From positions 1 to 20,181 of the forward strand of contig CAUZSH010000032.1 of the NCBI GenBank assembly GCA_963582935.1: 20,181 bases of DNA, given 5' to 3'. Made by a program: the position numbers and the translations under genes. This document shows, one piece after another, positions 5,586 to 14,784 of this stretch. Positions within the stretch are counted from its first letter, which is position 1, and each line of letters begins with the position of its first letter. The notes beneath the pieces were generated by a model that saw only the letters and a program-made list of their open reading frames with translations, ran no database searches and was not told the DNA's origin. Origin of the DNA: CAUZSH01 sp963582935. GTDB lineage: Bacteria > Pseudomonadota > Gammaproteobacteria > Francisellales > Francisellaceae.

Positions 5586-8458
5586 CCAATCACTTTTTTA
5601 CCCTCAGCCAATGTTTGATCAATCGCATTTAATAACGTCTTACTTGCTTTTAGTAAAACTTTCTTATTTGCGCTTAACTTAAGTTGTTTTTCTAATTCAG
5701 CCGCGCATGCCTTCAGTAAAGGCACACCGCAATAGCAACACCCACCATGCAATTTATGTACAACAAGCTGCAATGCATCCCAATCTGCTACCTTAGCATA
5801 GGTTTCTATTTGCTCACGCTCAGCTGGTAAACCTTGAAGCAGCATTTCTAATACTTCTATTGCAACCTCATGGTTTCCGCCTGCCAATTCCTGACCTAAG
5901 GCAAGATCAATCACGCCTGTAGTCGCACCACTCTCCGAGTTATTAACTATTTGCGTGCTTTCCATAAGTATAGCCTGATCCCGCTTATTTGCCACTGAGG
6001 TGGTTTGCGCATCCTTCATCTCCACCCCAATCATTTCTAAACCAGCATAACTTGTTAAATTAATCAAAAGCCTATTAATTTTATCATCATCAATCGGCTT
6101 TGACTCATAGGCTTCAAATCCTTCTTTTAAAAGTTTTTCTTTTTGCCCTGCCATCACATCCGCCGTAAGCGCCACAATCGGTGTGCCTGAATATAAAGGA
6201 AGTGCTTTAATTTTATGACAAGCTTCTATACCATCCATCTCAGGCATTTGTATATCCATAAAGATCAAGTCAAACTGACTCGATGACGCTAAGGTAATCG
6301 CTTCATAACCACTAGAGGCTTCAACTATGTTCACCCCAAACCCAGAAAGAACTGTCGAAAGCAACTTAAGATTAATGGCATTATCATCCACAGCTAAAAC
6401 ATTAATCCCACTTTTTTTCACTTGCGTTTTAACTGGCTTAACATCACCCGTAGATGCCGAGTCTATACTGTTATCCACCCTTAAACCCATCAAGGATTGA
6501 TATAACCTCTCGATACGATAAGGTCTTATTAATGGTAAATCCGCGCCCACTTCGTCACAATAGAATTTCAAGTCATCTTCAAGCAAACTTGCTGCAATCA
6601 TAATCTGCGCATCACTGAAATTACGGATATCCAATACTAAACTTGAGCGGAGTTTTTGCGCTTTAGGTAAATAGGTATACCCCAAAATAACCACATCATA
6701 GTGCACCGCACCCTCTGCCAACTCATCAATAACTTCCAATTCACTCGCCACTGATTTCACATGCGTCCCAAAATAGTTCAGTTGCGTAAACAGAGCTCTT
6801 TTCGCGACGGGACTATCATCAAATAAAAGAATGTTTTTATCACTCAATAAAGGGCGTTCAAAAATTGAAATTTTCTCGGTAGGTTCATAAAAAGTGACTG
6901 TGAACCAGAAAGTTGATCCTTGATCCAACATGGTTTCAACCCCAACCTTACCACTCATTCTTTTAACAAGTTTCTTTGAAATAACAAGACCCAGACCTGT
7001 TCCCCCATATTTGCGTGTTGTGGAACTGTCTGCTTGAGAGAATGCACTAAAAAGTTTTCTCGTCTGCCCAGAAGACATTCCAATACCGGTATCTTCAATT
7101 GCAAATTTAATCACATATTGGCGAGATGAGCTACTCTCCAACGTAATGTAAATATTTACGCCTCCCTCCGATGTAAATTTAATGGCATTGCTTAATATAT
7201 TAGTGAGCACTTGATTTAATCGAAGTTCATCTCCCATCACATACTGTGGAACTTTATTATCCACGACCAAATTAAGTTGCAAGGATTTTTCAAAAAGCAT
7301 GGGCCTAAAAAGCATCACAGAATCTTCAATACTTTCCACCAGATTAAACGTGCGCATTTCCAAAACCATCTTACCCGATTCAATTTTTGAAAAATCTAAA
7401 ATATCATTAATGATGCCCAATAGATTTTTTGAAGACTTCTTAATCGTAGCAACAAAGTCGGATTGACGGCTGTCTAGCGGTGTTTTTTGCAATAAATCCG
7501 TAAACCCAATAATTCCATTCATCGGTGTTCGAATTTCATGACTCATATTTGCCAAAAAGTCACTCTTCACACGGCTGGCTTCCAGCGCCTGCTTTCTCGC
7601 GATATCAAGCTCAGCGTTCTGTATCTCAATGGTTTCTAATGTTTCCCTAAGCTCGGCTGTAGCATGTTCAATATTTTCTTGCATTTCCTCATGCGAGTTC
7701 ATCAAAGATTCCGCCATTTTATTGACGCCACCCGCCAACGTTGTCAGCTCTCCCGTTGGCTTAATCCTTACACGCGTTTCAAGATTACCATCCCGTATTC
7801 GCCTCACTGCCCCAATAATGTCTAGCAATGGGTCACTTAAATCTCGCCCTAATCTCAATCCAAACAAGATACTAATTGCCAGTCCAATAAATGCAATCAC
7901 AAACGTCGCAATAATAGCCTGATATTCACTCAGTGTCGTTTGTGATTTACTCAGTTTCACCACCACCCAGCCAATGCGTTTTTTGTTGAATTTATGAAGA
8001 CGTTTTTCCATTGCCTTAGAGCGAAGTGAATCTGGAATTTCCAGTGCTTTTAATAAAACAGGTGCCACAAAGGTTAGATCATCTTCATGATCATAAGATA
8101 AAATCGTGCGATGCTGCAGGTAATCAATATCTTTAAAAAAATCTTTTTTCATCGTTGGATACTGCCCTGTATATTTAATCACGTTGCCTGAATTGGAATA
8201 AATGCCTGCTGTAGTGACATCAGGGTGTGAAAAAATATTATCGGTAATACTTTGTAGAATATTTGGATTGTCTATAAAAATGCCATATTCAGCCGATGAA
8301 ACGAGTTCCGTTGCAATGGTTTGCCCTCGAGCAAAAAGATTTCGATCTAAGTCAGAAATCCGCATGCTGATAAAGTAAATCCCTAATAGAATTGAAATGG
8401 TCAATGTTGGCACAATGGTCAACAACACGATCCTGGCACGAATACCTAAATTGCTCAT
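5582..8458 (-). CDS. barA: BarA/GacS/LetS-type tripartite hybrid histidine kinase
   Basis: This 958-residue inner-membrane sensor has the full BarA layout. It has TM1 (about 10-31), a periplasmic sensor of about 150 residues, TM2 (about 181-203), a HAMP domain (about 204-255) and a coiled coil (255-297). HisKA follows with phospho-acceptor His307 in S-H-E-I-R-T-P-M, then a HATPase domain with N-A-I-K-F, D-T-G-I-G-M and G-G-T-G-L-G. Next come a degenerate first receiver (542-660, Gly593 where the aspartate would be), a functional receiver with Asp735 in F-M-D-I-Q-M-P, and a C-terminal HPt domain with His901 in H-K-L-H-G. In known systems phosphate passes H-D-H to UvrY/GacA/LetA, which switches on CsrB-type RNAs. 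No such regulator gene lies in the window, but a matching RNA does (14690-14949). It is the first gene of an operon with a TPR protein and an aminotransferase. Confidence 0.9.
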   Translation of the reverse strand: MSNLGIRARIVLLTIVPTLTISILLGIYFISMRISDLDRNLFARGQTIATELVSSAEYGIFIDNPNILQSITDNIFSHPDVTTAGIYSNSGNVIKYTGQYPTMKKDFFKDIDYLQHRTILSYDHEDDLTFVAPVLLKALEIPDSLRSKAMEKRLHKFNKKRIGWVVVKLSKSQTTLSEYQAIIATFVIAFIGLAISILFGLRLGRDLSDPLLDIIGAVRRIRDGNLETRVRIKPTGELTTLAGGVNKMAESLMNSHEEMQENIEHATAELRETLETIEIQNAELDIARKQALEASRVKSDFLANMSHEIRTPMNGIIGFTDLLQKTPLDSRQSDFVATIKKSSKNLLGIINDILDFSKIESGKMVLEMRTFNLVESIEDSVMLFRPMLFEKSLQLNLVVDNKVPQYVMGDELRLNQVLTNILSNAIKFTSEGGVNIYITLESSSSRQYVIKFAIEDTGIGMSSGQTRKLFSAFSQADSSTTRKYGGTGLGLVISKKLVKRMSGKVGVETMLDQGSTFWFTVTFYEPTEKISIFERPLLSDKNILLFDDSPVAKRALFTQLNYFGTHVKSVASELEVIDELAEGAVHYDVVILGYTYLPKAQKLRSSLVLDIRNFSDAQIMIAASLLEDDLKFYCDEVGADLPLIRPYRIERLYQSLMGLRVDNSIDSASTGDVKPVKTQVKKSGINVLAVDDNAINLKLLSTVLSGFGVNIVEASSGYEAITLASSSQFDLIFMDIQMPEMDGIEACHKIKALPLYSGTPIVALTADVMAGQKEKLLKEGFEAYESKPIDDDKINRLLINLTSYAGLEMIGVEMKDAQTTSVANKRDQAILMESTQIVNNSESGATTGVIDLALGQELAGGNHEVAIEVLEMLLQGLPAEREQIETYAKVADWDALQLVVHKLHGGCCYCGVPLLKACAAELEKQLKLSANKKVLLKASKTLLNAIDQTLAEGKKVIG

Positions 8459-8627
8459 ATCTGCATAACTTGATCTAAACTATCCTAAGTCTAGCATAAT
8501 TATTTCGGCTTTCGAATCACAACAAGTCATTGCTGAAAAATACTGTCGCCTCCGCAATATATTATTTGATAAATTGGCACAAGATACATACAATCGTTCG
8601 CAAAGGAAGGCAGCATAAGCACCCCGA

Positions 8628-11600
8628 ATGGCATTTAAAAACTTGTCACCACTCAAAGTGGTCACACCTATCAAAGCAGGTCAAAAAAAACACTTTAAAA
8701 ATCTCGTGGGCGCAAACCTATCTATCTCGCTGACCGAAGTGATACAAAGCATACCTCAACAACACTTGTTGATCACAGACACGGCGCAATCAGCCACGAA
8801 GCTACAACAAGAACTCCAATATCTACTCCCTAAGAGAGCTGATTCAATCTATCATTTCCCAGATCTTGAAATACTACCCTATGATAATTTTTCAGCCTCT
8901 GAAGATATTTTATCTGAACGCATGCGCACTCTCTATGATATTCAATCTAATAGACAAGCTATTGTCATCGTTGCCATCAACACCCTTTTAAAACGCTTAC
9001 CTCCTGCTCATTTCATTACCGCACAAACTTTTGTGGTTCGCGTTGGTCAAAAAATAAAGCTTGAGCACGAACGACTGAAACTTGAAAAATCAGGCTACCA
9101 ATTTGTAAATCAAGTTCTCCAAAGGGGGGAATTTAGTATCCGAGGCAGTATCCTCGATATTTTTCCAATGGGTGCGAATACTCCCTACCGAATTGATCTA
9201 TTTGATGATGAGATTGATACCATTAGAGCTTTTGACCTAGATACCCAACGCTCTCAAGAAACTATTACCAAGGTCGAAATCTTACCCACCCACGAATATC
9301 TGCCCGAATACCAAAACATCAATATTTTTGCCAAAAATTGGCAAGCTCACTTTAATGATCAAGGGCTTAAATCCAGTCTCTATGAAATCACCATGCAAGG
9401 TGGTTATGCGCCAGGAATGGAATTTTATCTCCCACTTTTTTATGAAGAAACAACGAACCTAACGGATTATCTCGCGCAAGATTCCGTCATTACACATGTT
9501 TACGAAACGGCGGATCATGCACAACATTTTTGGCTCGATATTAATACGCGTTATGATCAATTAAGCCATGATATTCAAAACCCCATCCTAAATCCTGAGG
9601 CATTATACTTTTCTGCTGAATCGCTTTTTTCAATATTAAAATCTCATCCCCAAATTCATTTTCACCGAGGAAATGAAAAAGCAAAGGCAACCGCCTTGCC
9701 TTTCAAAAAATTGCCCGAACTTTACGTCAACTATCAGTTTAAACAACCTTATAAACATTTACTAAAATTTTGTGAAACAATCGACGATTATAAGATTAGC
9801 AAAACGATTTTTTCCGCAGATAGTATTGGTCGTCGAGAATTACTTTTAGAGCATTTGCTTAAGCTTAATATTCGCCCGACCATTTGTGAGTCTTGGCAAC
9901 AAGCCATGATAAGCCCAGCAGATACTGTGCTAATCTCCTCGCCTTTAACGGGTGGTTTTATCTGGGAAACCCATCTTGCCTTCATTACAGAGGCGGACCT
10001 TTTTAGAAATCATATTTCGGCTATTTCCAAGCAAAAGAAAACACACGCACAAGCATTCGCCACCTCCATTTTTCAAGATTTATCTGTGCTCAAAGTCGGC
10101 ACAGCAGTTGTCCATATTGAACATGGTGTCGGTCGTTATCAAGGACTCACCACACTGGAAATGGGCAATCAAACCAATGAATACCTGACACTCACCTACG
10201 GTAATGAAGAAAAACTCTATGTGCCAATCCATGCCTTGCACCTTGTAAGTCGTTATAGTGGCACTGATATAGACAACGCGCCTTTAAATCGCCTTGGCAC
10301 AGACAAATGGGATAAGATCAAAGAAAAGGCCGCTAAAAAAATTCAAGATGTGGCTGCCGAACTCTTAGAAATCTATGCCAATCGTGTAATCAAATCAGGC
10401 TTTAGTAACATCTTTGATAAAAATGACTACCTCGCCTTCTGCCAAGGATTTCCATTTGAAGAAACCGAAGACCAACAAACGGCTATCCGTGAGGTTTTAG
10501 ATGGCATGATTTCACCTCAACCAATGGATAGACTTGTCTGTGGTGATGTGGGTTTTGGTAAAACAGAAGTTGCCATGCGAGCCACTTATTTAGCCACTCA
10601 TAATAACAAGCAAGTTGCCATCCTTGTGCCAACAACTCTTCTCGCCCAGCAACACTATGAGAACTTTCGAGATCGCTTTGCAAATTTACCCGTCAACGTC
10701 GATGTCTTGTCTCGATTTAAGACTGCCAAACAACAAAAAGAAGCCATGCTTAAGCTCTCTCAAGGCAATACTGACATCATTATCGGCACACATAAATTAC
10801 TATCAAAAGAGATCAAATTTCATAATTTAGGGCTATTGATCATTGATGAAGAACACCGTTTTGGGGTGAAGCATAAAGAGCAAATGAAAGCCCTTAGAGC
10901 GGATATTGACATTTTAACCATGACGGCAACTCCGATTCCCCGCACCTTAAACATGGCGCTTTCTGATATTCGAGACCTTTCTATTATTGCCACCCCTCCT
11001 GCAAAAAGATTAGCGGTTAAAACTTTTGTGCGTGAGTTTAAAAATGATATTGTCAAAGAAGCCATTCTTCGAGAAACAATGCGAGGGGGACAGGTCTATT
11101 TCCTACATAATAAAGTCGAAACTATTTTTGCGACTCAAGAGAAATTACAATCTCTTTTTCCAGACTTAAATATTGCCATTGCACATGGGCAAATGCGTGA
11201 AAAAGAACTCGAGCAAATCATGTTCGATTTCCAGCAAAACAAATATCATGTTTTAGTTTGCACCACCATTATTGAAACAGGAATTGATATTCCCAATGCA
11301 AACACCATCATTATGGAACGCGCCGATAACTTCGGTCTTGCACAACTTCATCAGCTACGAGGACGTGTAGGGCGCTCACATCATCAGGCTTACGCCTACC
11401 TCTTAACCCCTCCATTTGCTGCCCTCAGTAAACATGCTGTAAAACGCTTAGATGCCTTAAAAGAAACCGACTCTCTTGGTGCAGGATTCATGCTTGCTAA
11501 TCATGACTTGGAAATTCGAGGGGCAGGTGAGCTACTAGGAAAAGAACAAAGTGGTAATATTGAAGGCATTGGATTTTCACTTTACATGGAACTTTTGCAA

Positions 11601-12104
11601 AAAACCGTCACCGCCCTTCAACAAGGACGTGATGTTAAAAATATTAATTTCAATGAAGTCATCAACAATACTGAAATTGAACTGCGTATTCCCGCACTCA
11701 TCCCTGAACCCTACCTTTTTGACGTACACACACGCCTCACTTTCTATAAAAGGATTTCAAGTGCTGAAACCCATCAACAATTAGATGATATTAAGATTGA
11801 ATTAGTGGACCGTTTTGGGCTACTTATGCCACAAATTGAGAACCTGTTTTCCACCGCCCATATTCGTATCAATGCCATCCCACTCGGCATTAAAAAAATT
11901 GAAATGCACTCTGGCGGTGGCAGCATTCAGTTTATTGAAAAACCCGATATTAATCCAATTACCATTATTAAAATGGTGCAAATGCGCCCTGACTGCTTTC
12001 AGCTTTCTAAAAGCGAACGGATTGTTATTAAAAAAGGTTTCTTAAAGGCAGATGAACGGATTGAGTTTATTCAGGATACTTTGAAAAAGTTATCCCTAGG
12101 GTAG
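8628..12104 (+). CDS. mfd: Transcription-repair coupling factor Mfd
   Basis: Mfd removes RNA polymerase stalled at DNA damage and recruits UvrAB; at 1158 residues it is full length (E. coli 1148). The N-terminal UvrB-like module (about 1-340) includes E-I-L-P-Y-D-N-F, and the RNA polymerase-interaction domain lies around 480-560. The RecG-like translocase follows: Walker A G-D-V-G-F-G-K-T (about 639-646), the D-E-E-H box in I-I-D-E-E-H-R-F-G (about 738-747), T-A-T-P-I-P-R-T-L and Q-L-R-G-R-V-G-R. The C-terminal regulatory domain (about 1000-1158) is present. The ATG at 8628 is the first in its frame after a TAA at 8616. The only good ribosome-binding purine run (AAGGAAGG, 8603-8610) lies 17 nt upstream, unusually far. 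The gene stands alone, divergent from barA. Confidence 0.95.
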   Translation: MAFKNLSPLKVVTPIKAGQKKHFKNLVGANLSISLTEVIQSIPQQHLLITDTAQSATKLQQELQYLLPKRADSIYHFPDLEILPYDNFSASEDILSERMRTLYDIQSNRQAIVIVAINTLLKRLPPAHFITAQTFVVRVGQKIKLEHERLKLEKSGYQFVNQVLQRGEFSIRGSILDIFPMGANTPYRIDLFDDEIDTIRAFDLDTQRSQETITKVEILPTHEYLPEYQNINIFAKNWQAHFNDQGLKSSLYEITMQGGYAPGMEFYLPLFYEETTNLTDYLAQDSVITHVYETADHAQHFWLDINTRYDQLSHDIQNPILNPEALYFSAESLFSILKSHPQIHFHRGNEKAKATALPFKKLPELYVNYQFKQPYKHLLKFCETIDDYKISKTIFSADSIGRRELLLEHLLKLNIRPTICESWQQAMISPADTVLISSPLTGGFIWETHLAFITEADLFRNHISAISKQKKTHAQAFATSIFQDLSVLKVGTAVVHIEHGVGRYQGLTTLEMGNQTNEYLTLTYGNEEKLYVPIHALHLVSRYSGTDIDNAPLNRLGTDKWDKIKEKAAKKIQDVAAELLEIYANRVIKSGFSNIFDKNDYLAFCQGFPFEETEDQQTAIREVLDGMISPQPMDRLVCGDVGFGKTEVAMRATYLATHNNKQVAILVPTTLLAQQHYENFRDRFANLPVNVDVLSRFKTAKQQKEAMLKLSQGNTDIIIGTHKLLSKEIKFHNLGLLIIDEEHRFGVKHKEQMKALRADIDILTMTATPIPRTLNMALSDIRDLSIIATPPAKRLAVKTFVREFKNDIVKEAILRETMRGGQVYFLHNKVETIFATQEKLQSLFPDLNIAIAHGQMREKELEQIMFDFQQNKYHVLVCTTIIETGIDIPNANTIIMERADNFGLAQLHQLRGRVGRSHHQAYAYLLTPPFAALSKHAVKRLDALKETDSLGAGFMLANHDLEIRGAGELLGKEQSGNIEGIGFSLYMELLQKTVTALQQGRDVKNINFNEVINNTEIELRIPALIPEPYLFDVHTRLTFYKRISSAETHQQLDDIKIELVDRFGLLMPQIENLFSTAHIRINAIPLGIKKIEMHSGGGSIQFIEKPDINPITIIKMVQMRPDCFQLSKSERIVIKKGFLKADERIEFIQDTLKKLSLG

Positions 12105-12208
12105 CTACCAAATCCAGCAATAAGAACCACTTTAGATTTTTTCACTTTTTAATAATCTCCAGTTTGACGATAATTTTAGTATAGTGCAGAATCAAGACAA
12201 AAACCCCA

Positions 12209-12940
12209 TCATTTTCTTTTATAAAACTGCATCATAAAACGATAAAACACACGAGGCATTCGATCCAAAAAGTACATTAAAACATACATTCGTTTAGGGA
12301 AAATGATTAACGGTTTCTTTTTTTCAAGCTTCGGCACAATGATCTCGACCGCTTTATCAACACTCATCAAAAAAGGCATTCCATGCTTATTCTTTTGTGT
12401 CAGAGGCGTATCCACAAAACCAGGAACCAACGCTGTCACCGAAACACCGATCTTTCGTAAATCAACACAATAGGATTCACACAATTTAAGAACTGCCGCT
12501 TTTGAGGCGCTATAAGCGCCAGCGCCAGGCAACCCGACAAGACCCGCGAAAGATGCTGTTGCAACGAGATGTCCACACTCTGCTTTATACATGACATTAA
12601 GGGCGGCTTCAAAAGCATTCAGCACCCCTAACACATTGGTCGAGATAACCTGGTGGGCTTTGTCAAAATTAGGTGTCGATGATTTCTCACTCACACTAAT
12701 CCCTGCATTTGCAATCATCATATCTAGTTGGCCATCAGCAAACTCAGCAACAGACTCAATGAGCTTTTTCCCATCTAACACATCGAGGTCATAACGTTGT
12801 AACCTCGCATATTGCTGTGCATGTTCTGGTAATTTTGAACAATCCCTTCCGGCAACTGCAACCTCATGCCCCTGTTTTAAATAGTACTCTGCCAGTCCCC
12901 AACCGATTCCCGTTGTGCCTCCAGTAATAAATATTTTCAT
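12209..12940 (-). CDS. Short-chain dehydrogenase/reductase (SDR)
   Basis: This 243-residue classical SDR oxidoreductase has a Rossmann fold. The cofactor loop T-G-G-T-T-G-I-G is at residues 6-13, N-A-G at 78-80, and the catalytic set Ser130, Tyr143 and Lys147 in Y-S-A-S-K is complete. A P-G-F-V-D-T-P motif follows. Arg32 and the following residues after the second strand would favour NADP(H), which is inference. The last 35 residues are basic and aromatic (M-Y-V-L-M-Y-F-L-D-R-M-P-R-V-F-Y-R-F) and could associate with a membrane surface. The substrate is unknown. The gene starts inside the end of xseB (4-nt ATGA overlap), so it is co-translated with the exonuclease VII genes despite having no evident link to them. 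Confidence 0.85.
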   Translation of the reverse strand: MKIFITGGTTGIGWGLAEYYLKQGHEVAVAGRDCSKLPEHAQQYARLQRYDLDVLDGKKLIESVAEFADGQLDMMIANAGISVSEKSSTPNFDKAHQVISTNVLGVLNAFEAALNVMYKAECGHLVATASFAGLVGLPGAGAYSASKAAVLKLCESYCVDLRKIGVSVTALVPGFVDTPLTQKNKHGMPFLMSVDKAVEIIVPKLEKKKPLIIFPKRMYVLMYFLDRMPRVFYRFMMQFYKRK

Positions 12941-13155
12941 GCTTCATTCCCAACCTGAGCATCATCAATGCTTTCTAATTTCTCTCGGATAATATTAATA
13001 CGCTCTCGACATATTTTTGCATAGCCCGCCGCTTTTTCTGTTACCTTTACCAATTTATCTAGATCTGATAAATCCATGCTCTCTACTTCCTTTGAGAGTG
13101 CTTCAAGTTTTGTATACGCCGTCTTATAACTCGCTGTTTTGGTCGCTGTACTCAT
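12937..13155 (-). CDS. xseB: Exodeoxyribonuclease VII small subunit
   Basis: At 72 residues this is the usual size of XseB, a helical small subunit that binds the XseA C-terminal region to form exonuclease VII, a nuclease that degrades single-stranded DNA from both ends. The pattern Y-T-K-L-E-A-L-S-K-E-V-E...D-L-D-K-L-V-K-V-T-E-K-A-A-G-Y-A-K-I-C-R follows the family scheme of leucine-spaced helices, though the sequence is diverged and identification leans on its position. It overlaps both xseA (upstream) and the SDR gene (downstream) by 4 nt, a strongly coupled three-gene unit. Confidence 0.8.
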   Translation of the reverse strand: MSTATKTASYKTAYTKLEALSKEVESMDLSDLDKLVKVTEKAAGYAKICRERINIIREKLESIDDAQVGNEA

Positions 13156-14378
13156 AATTGCAATTCTCCATCTATAAATTTTAACCTTTTAATCGGGTAT
13201 GTTTTTGCTTCACCAATAGACTTAATCGGCTTATTTTTATCATCTAAAGCAATGGCATAACCTTTTTTCAATGTTGGCTCAATACTATTCGCTAAGACCA
13301 GCTTAAATTTTAATGTAACTTCTAAATCTGCCATTTCTAGTTTTTGCTTCATTATCTGCATAGCATTTTCTATTGAGGTGTGAATCTTCTGCTCAGATAG
13401 GGATAGTTTTTGTCCGGCGCTTGAAGTCATCTTGTCTAACATGAAGGTTAAGTTTTGATCCGATTGCTGAAGTATTTGACGGGCTCTATTTTCAATGAAA
13501 GATAAATTTGTAATGATGCTCTGCCCATTGGCATAAATGGTGGATTGTATATAATGCCCCGCCTTAGAGGGTGTCCCAAATGTACCTTGGCTAATAAAGT
13601 CCAACACGCATTGATCACGATCATGCCCGATAGCACAAAAAACTGGAATTTGAAAACTACAAACCTTTTTTGCCAATGCATAATCATTAAAGGAAGCTAA
13701 ATCTAGAACAGATCCGCCTCCTCGCAAAATCACCACGCAATCAAAAGGTTTCCGATGCTGGCTCACCAAATTAAGTGCATCCACGACACTTTGAGCGCAT
13801 TGTGTTCCCTGCATCACTGCATTGAAGTGCTCGAAATGACAAAGCTTAGCCGCCATCAATCCATCCGTTAGCTGGGTAAAATCGCCTAAACCCGCTGCCG
13901 TTGGAGAAGAAATAACCGCCACATTAAAGAAGTCAAAAGGTGCTTCCAATTGTCGATTTTGTTCAATAATTTTCTCATCCGTTAATTGTGCCAATATTTT
14001 CTGAACATTTGCAAATAAATCTCCAAGCGTAAACTGAGGATCAATATCCACAATATTCATGGCAAAACCATATTGCTCCGAAAAAGATACCTTAACTGAA
14101 AGCTTTACTTTCATTCCAGCCTTTAGCTTTTCGCCCGTCACTTTTTGAAACTTAGCTTCAATCGCCGATACTTGATATTTCCAACAGGTAAAACGACAAC
14201 TAGCCATTTTTTTTCCTGAAGCATTGTGCTCTACCAATTCACCATAGGCATGTCCTGAAAAATGATTTACTTTCCAGTCGGCTAACTCAGCTTCAATCCA
14301 AATTCGCTCAGAAAAAACTTCATCTAGTATGCTTTTAATAGACTGTAGTATTTCACTAAGGGGGTAAGTATTTTGCAT
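13152..14378 (-). CDS. xseA: Exodeoxyribonuclease VII large subunit
   Basis: This 408-residue catalytic subunit of exonuclease VII has an N-terminal OB-fold DNA-binding domain (about 5-105, with G-H-A-Y-G-E-L where most relatives have G-H-x-Y-F-x-L). The catalytic domain (about 130-320) carries V-A-V-I-S-S-P-T-A-A-G, L-R-G-G-G-S and the metal-site neighbourhood A-I-G-H-D-R-D. A long coiled region (about 290-370) binds XseB. A final G-Y-A-I-A segment matches the family C-terminus. Length is slightly below the E. coli protein (456). It is the first gene of the xseA-xseB-SDR operon. Its upstream region is shared, divergently, with the Csr-type small RNA at 14690. Confidence 0.9.
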   Translation of the reverse strand: MQNTYPLSEILQSIKSILDEVFSERIWIEAELADWKVNHFSGHAYGELVEHNASGKKMASCRFTCWKYQVSAIEAKFQKVTGEKLKAGMKVKLSVKVSFSEQYGFAMNIVDIDPQFTLGDLFANVQKILAQLTDEKIIEQNRQLEAPFDFFNVAVISSPTAAGLGDFTQLTDGLMAAKLCHFEHFNAVMQGTQCAQSVVDALNLVSQHRKPFDCVVILRGGGSVLDLASFNDYALAKKVCSFQIPVFCAIGHDRDQCVLDFISQGTFGTPSKAGHYIQSTIYANGQSIITNLSFIENRARQILQQSDQNLTFMLDKMTSSAGQKLSLSEQKIHTSIENAMQIMKQKLEMADLEVTLKFKLVLANSIEPTLKKGYAIALDDKNKPIKSIGEAKTYPIKRLKFIDGELQL

Positions 14379-14675
14379 AAGAAAAATGCAATGTCATGTA
14401 GCAAGATGATAAAACATAGCTTACCTAGATATATATATACTGGTCAAGAGATTCATTAATCCATTCAAACCTCAAAATTCATATACTTTGCCTGCACTGC
14501 AAAATTATTTAAGCTTACCTTTACTTCCACACAAGAACGGTTATTCACCCTCATTTCAAGCAGATACGGTCATTCTTTTAGCCTCCTAATAAATAAAAGT
14601 CTATCTCATTACAACGAAAATGGTCAATATCTCACAAACTTTCAGCATTTGGCTATTTTTATGGCTCCCTCTCTT
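14379..14675. other. Shared upstream region of xseA and the small RNA
   Basis: About 300 bp of AT-rich DNA with no gene. A run of alternating T and A (about 14427-14439) lies 50-60 bp before xseA. The nonamer AGCTTACCT occurs twice (14418-14426 and 14512-14520), 94 bp apart, and ATCTCATTACA is at 14603-14613. These resemble one half of the GacA/UvrY operator TGTAAG-N6-CTTACA, but I found no copy with both halves. A regulator-binding region for the RNA is expected here; its exact site is not resolved. Confidence 0.35.
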
Positions 14676-14684
14676 TGTCATAAT
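14676..14684 (+). promoter_or_regulatory. Extended -10 promoter element of the small RNA
   Basis: TG-T-CATAAT (14676-14684) is an extended -10 element 6-7 nt before the first hairpin of the RNA, giving a predicted start at about 14690-14692. The -35 position (14656-14661, TTTTTA) is poor, as expected for a promoter that depends on an activator or on RpoS. Confidence 0.5.
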
Positions 14685-14690
14685 ACCCAC

Positions 14691-14784
14691 ATCAAGTAAG
14701 GAACACTTGATCGGCAAGATGCCACCGCATGACGCACAACAGTAAGGAATACTGTTGTAAGGCAAGACGCCTATGCATGAAGCA
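14691..14784 (+). repeat. Two tandem copies of a three-hairpin unit inside the small RNA
   Basis: Unit 1 (14691-14735) and unit 2 (14736-14784) share the order AGTAAGGAA-n-ACT, GGCAAGA-n-GCC, GCATGA-n-GC at a period of 46-48 nt. The flanking stem arms differ between copies but remain paired (ATCAAGT/ACTTGAT against ACAACAGT/ACTGTTGT), which shows compensating change after duplication. Confidence 0.75.

Noticed and set aside
8530..8733. 67-codon frame on the + strand overlapping the start of mfd
   Set aside because: It is out of frame with mfd and overlaps its conserved N-terminus; composition is not protein-like.
12105..12208. Possible bidirectional terminator between mfd and the SDR gene
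   Set aside because: There are T runs but no stable stem directly before them on either strand; the palindrome CCCTAGGG lies inside the last mfd codons and lacks a T tract.
14427..14439. Alternating TA run upstream of xseA
   Set aside because: A short simple-sequence run in AT-rich DNA; no good -35/-10 pair at correct spacing could be assigned to it.
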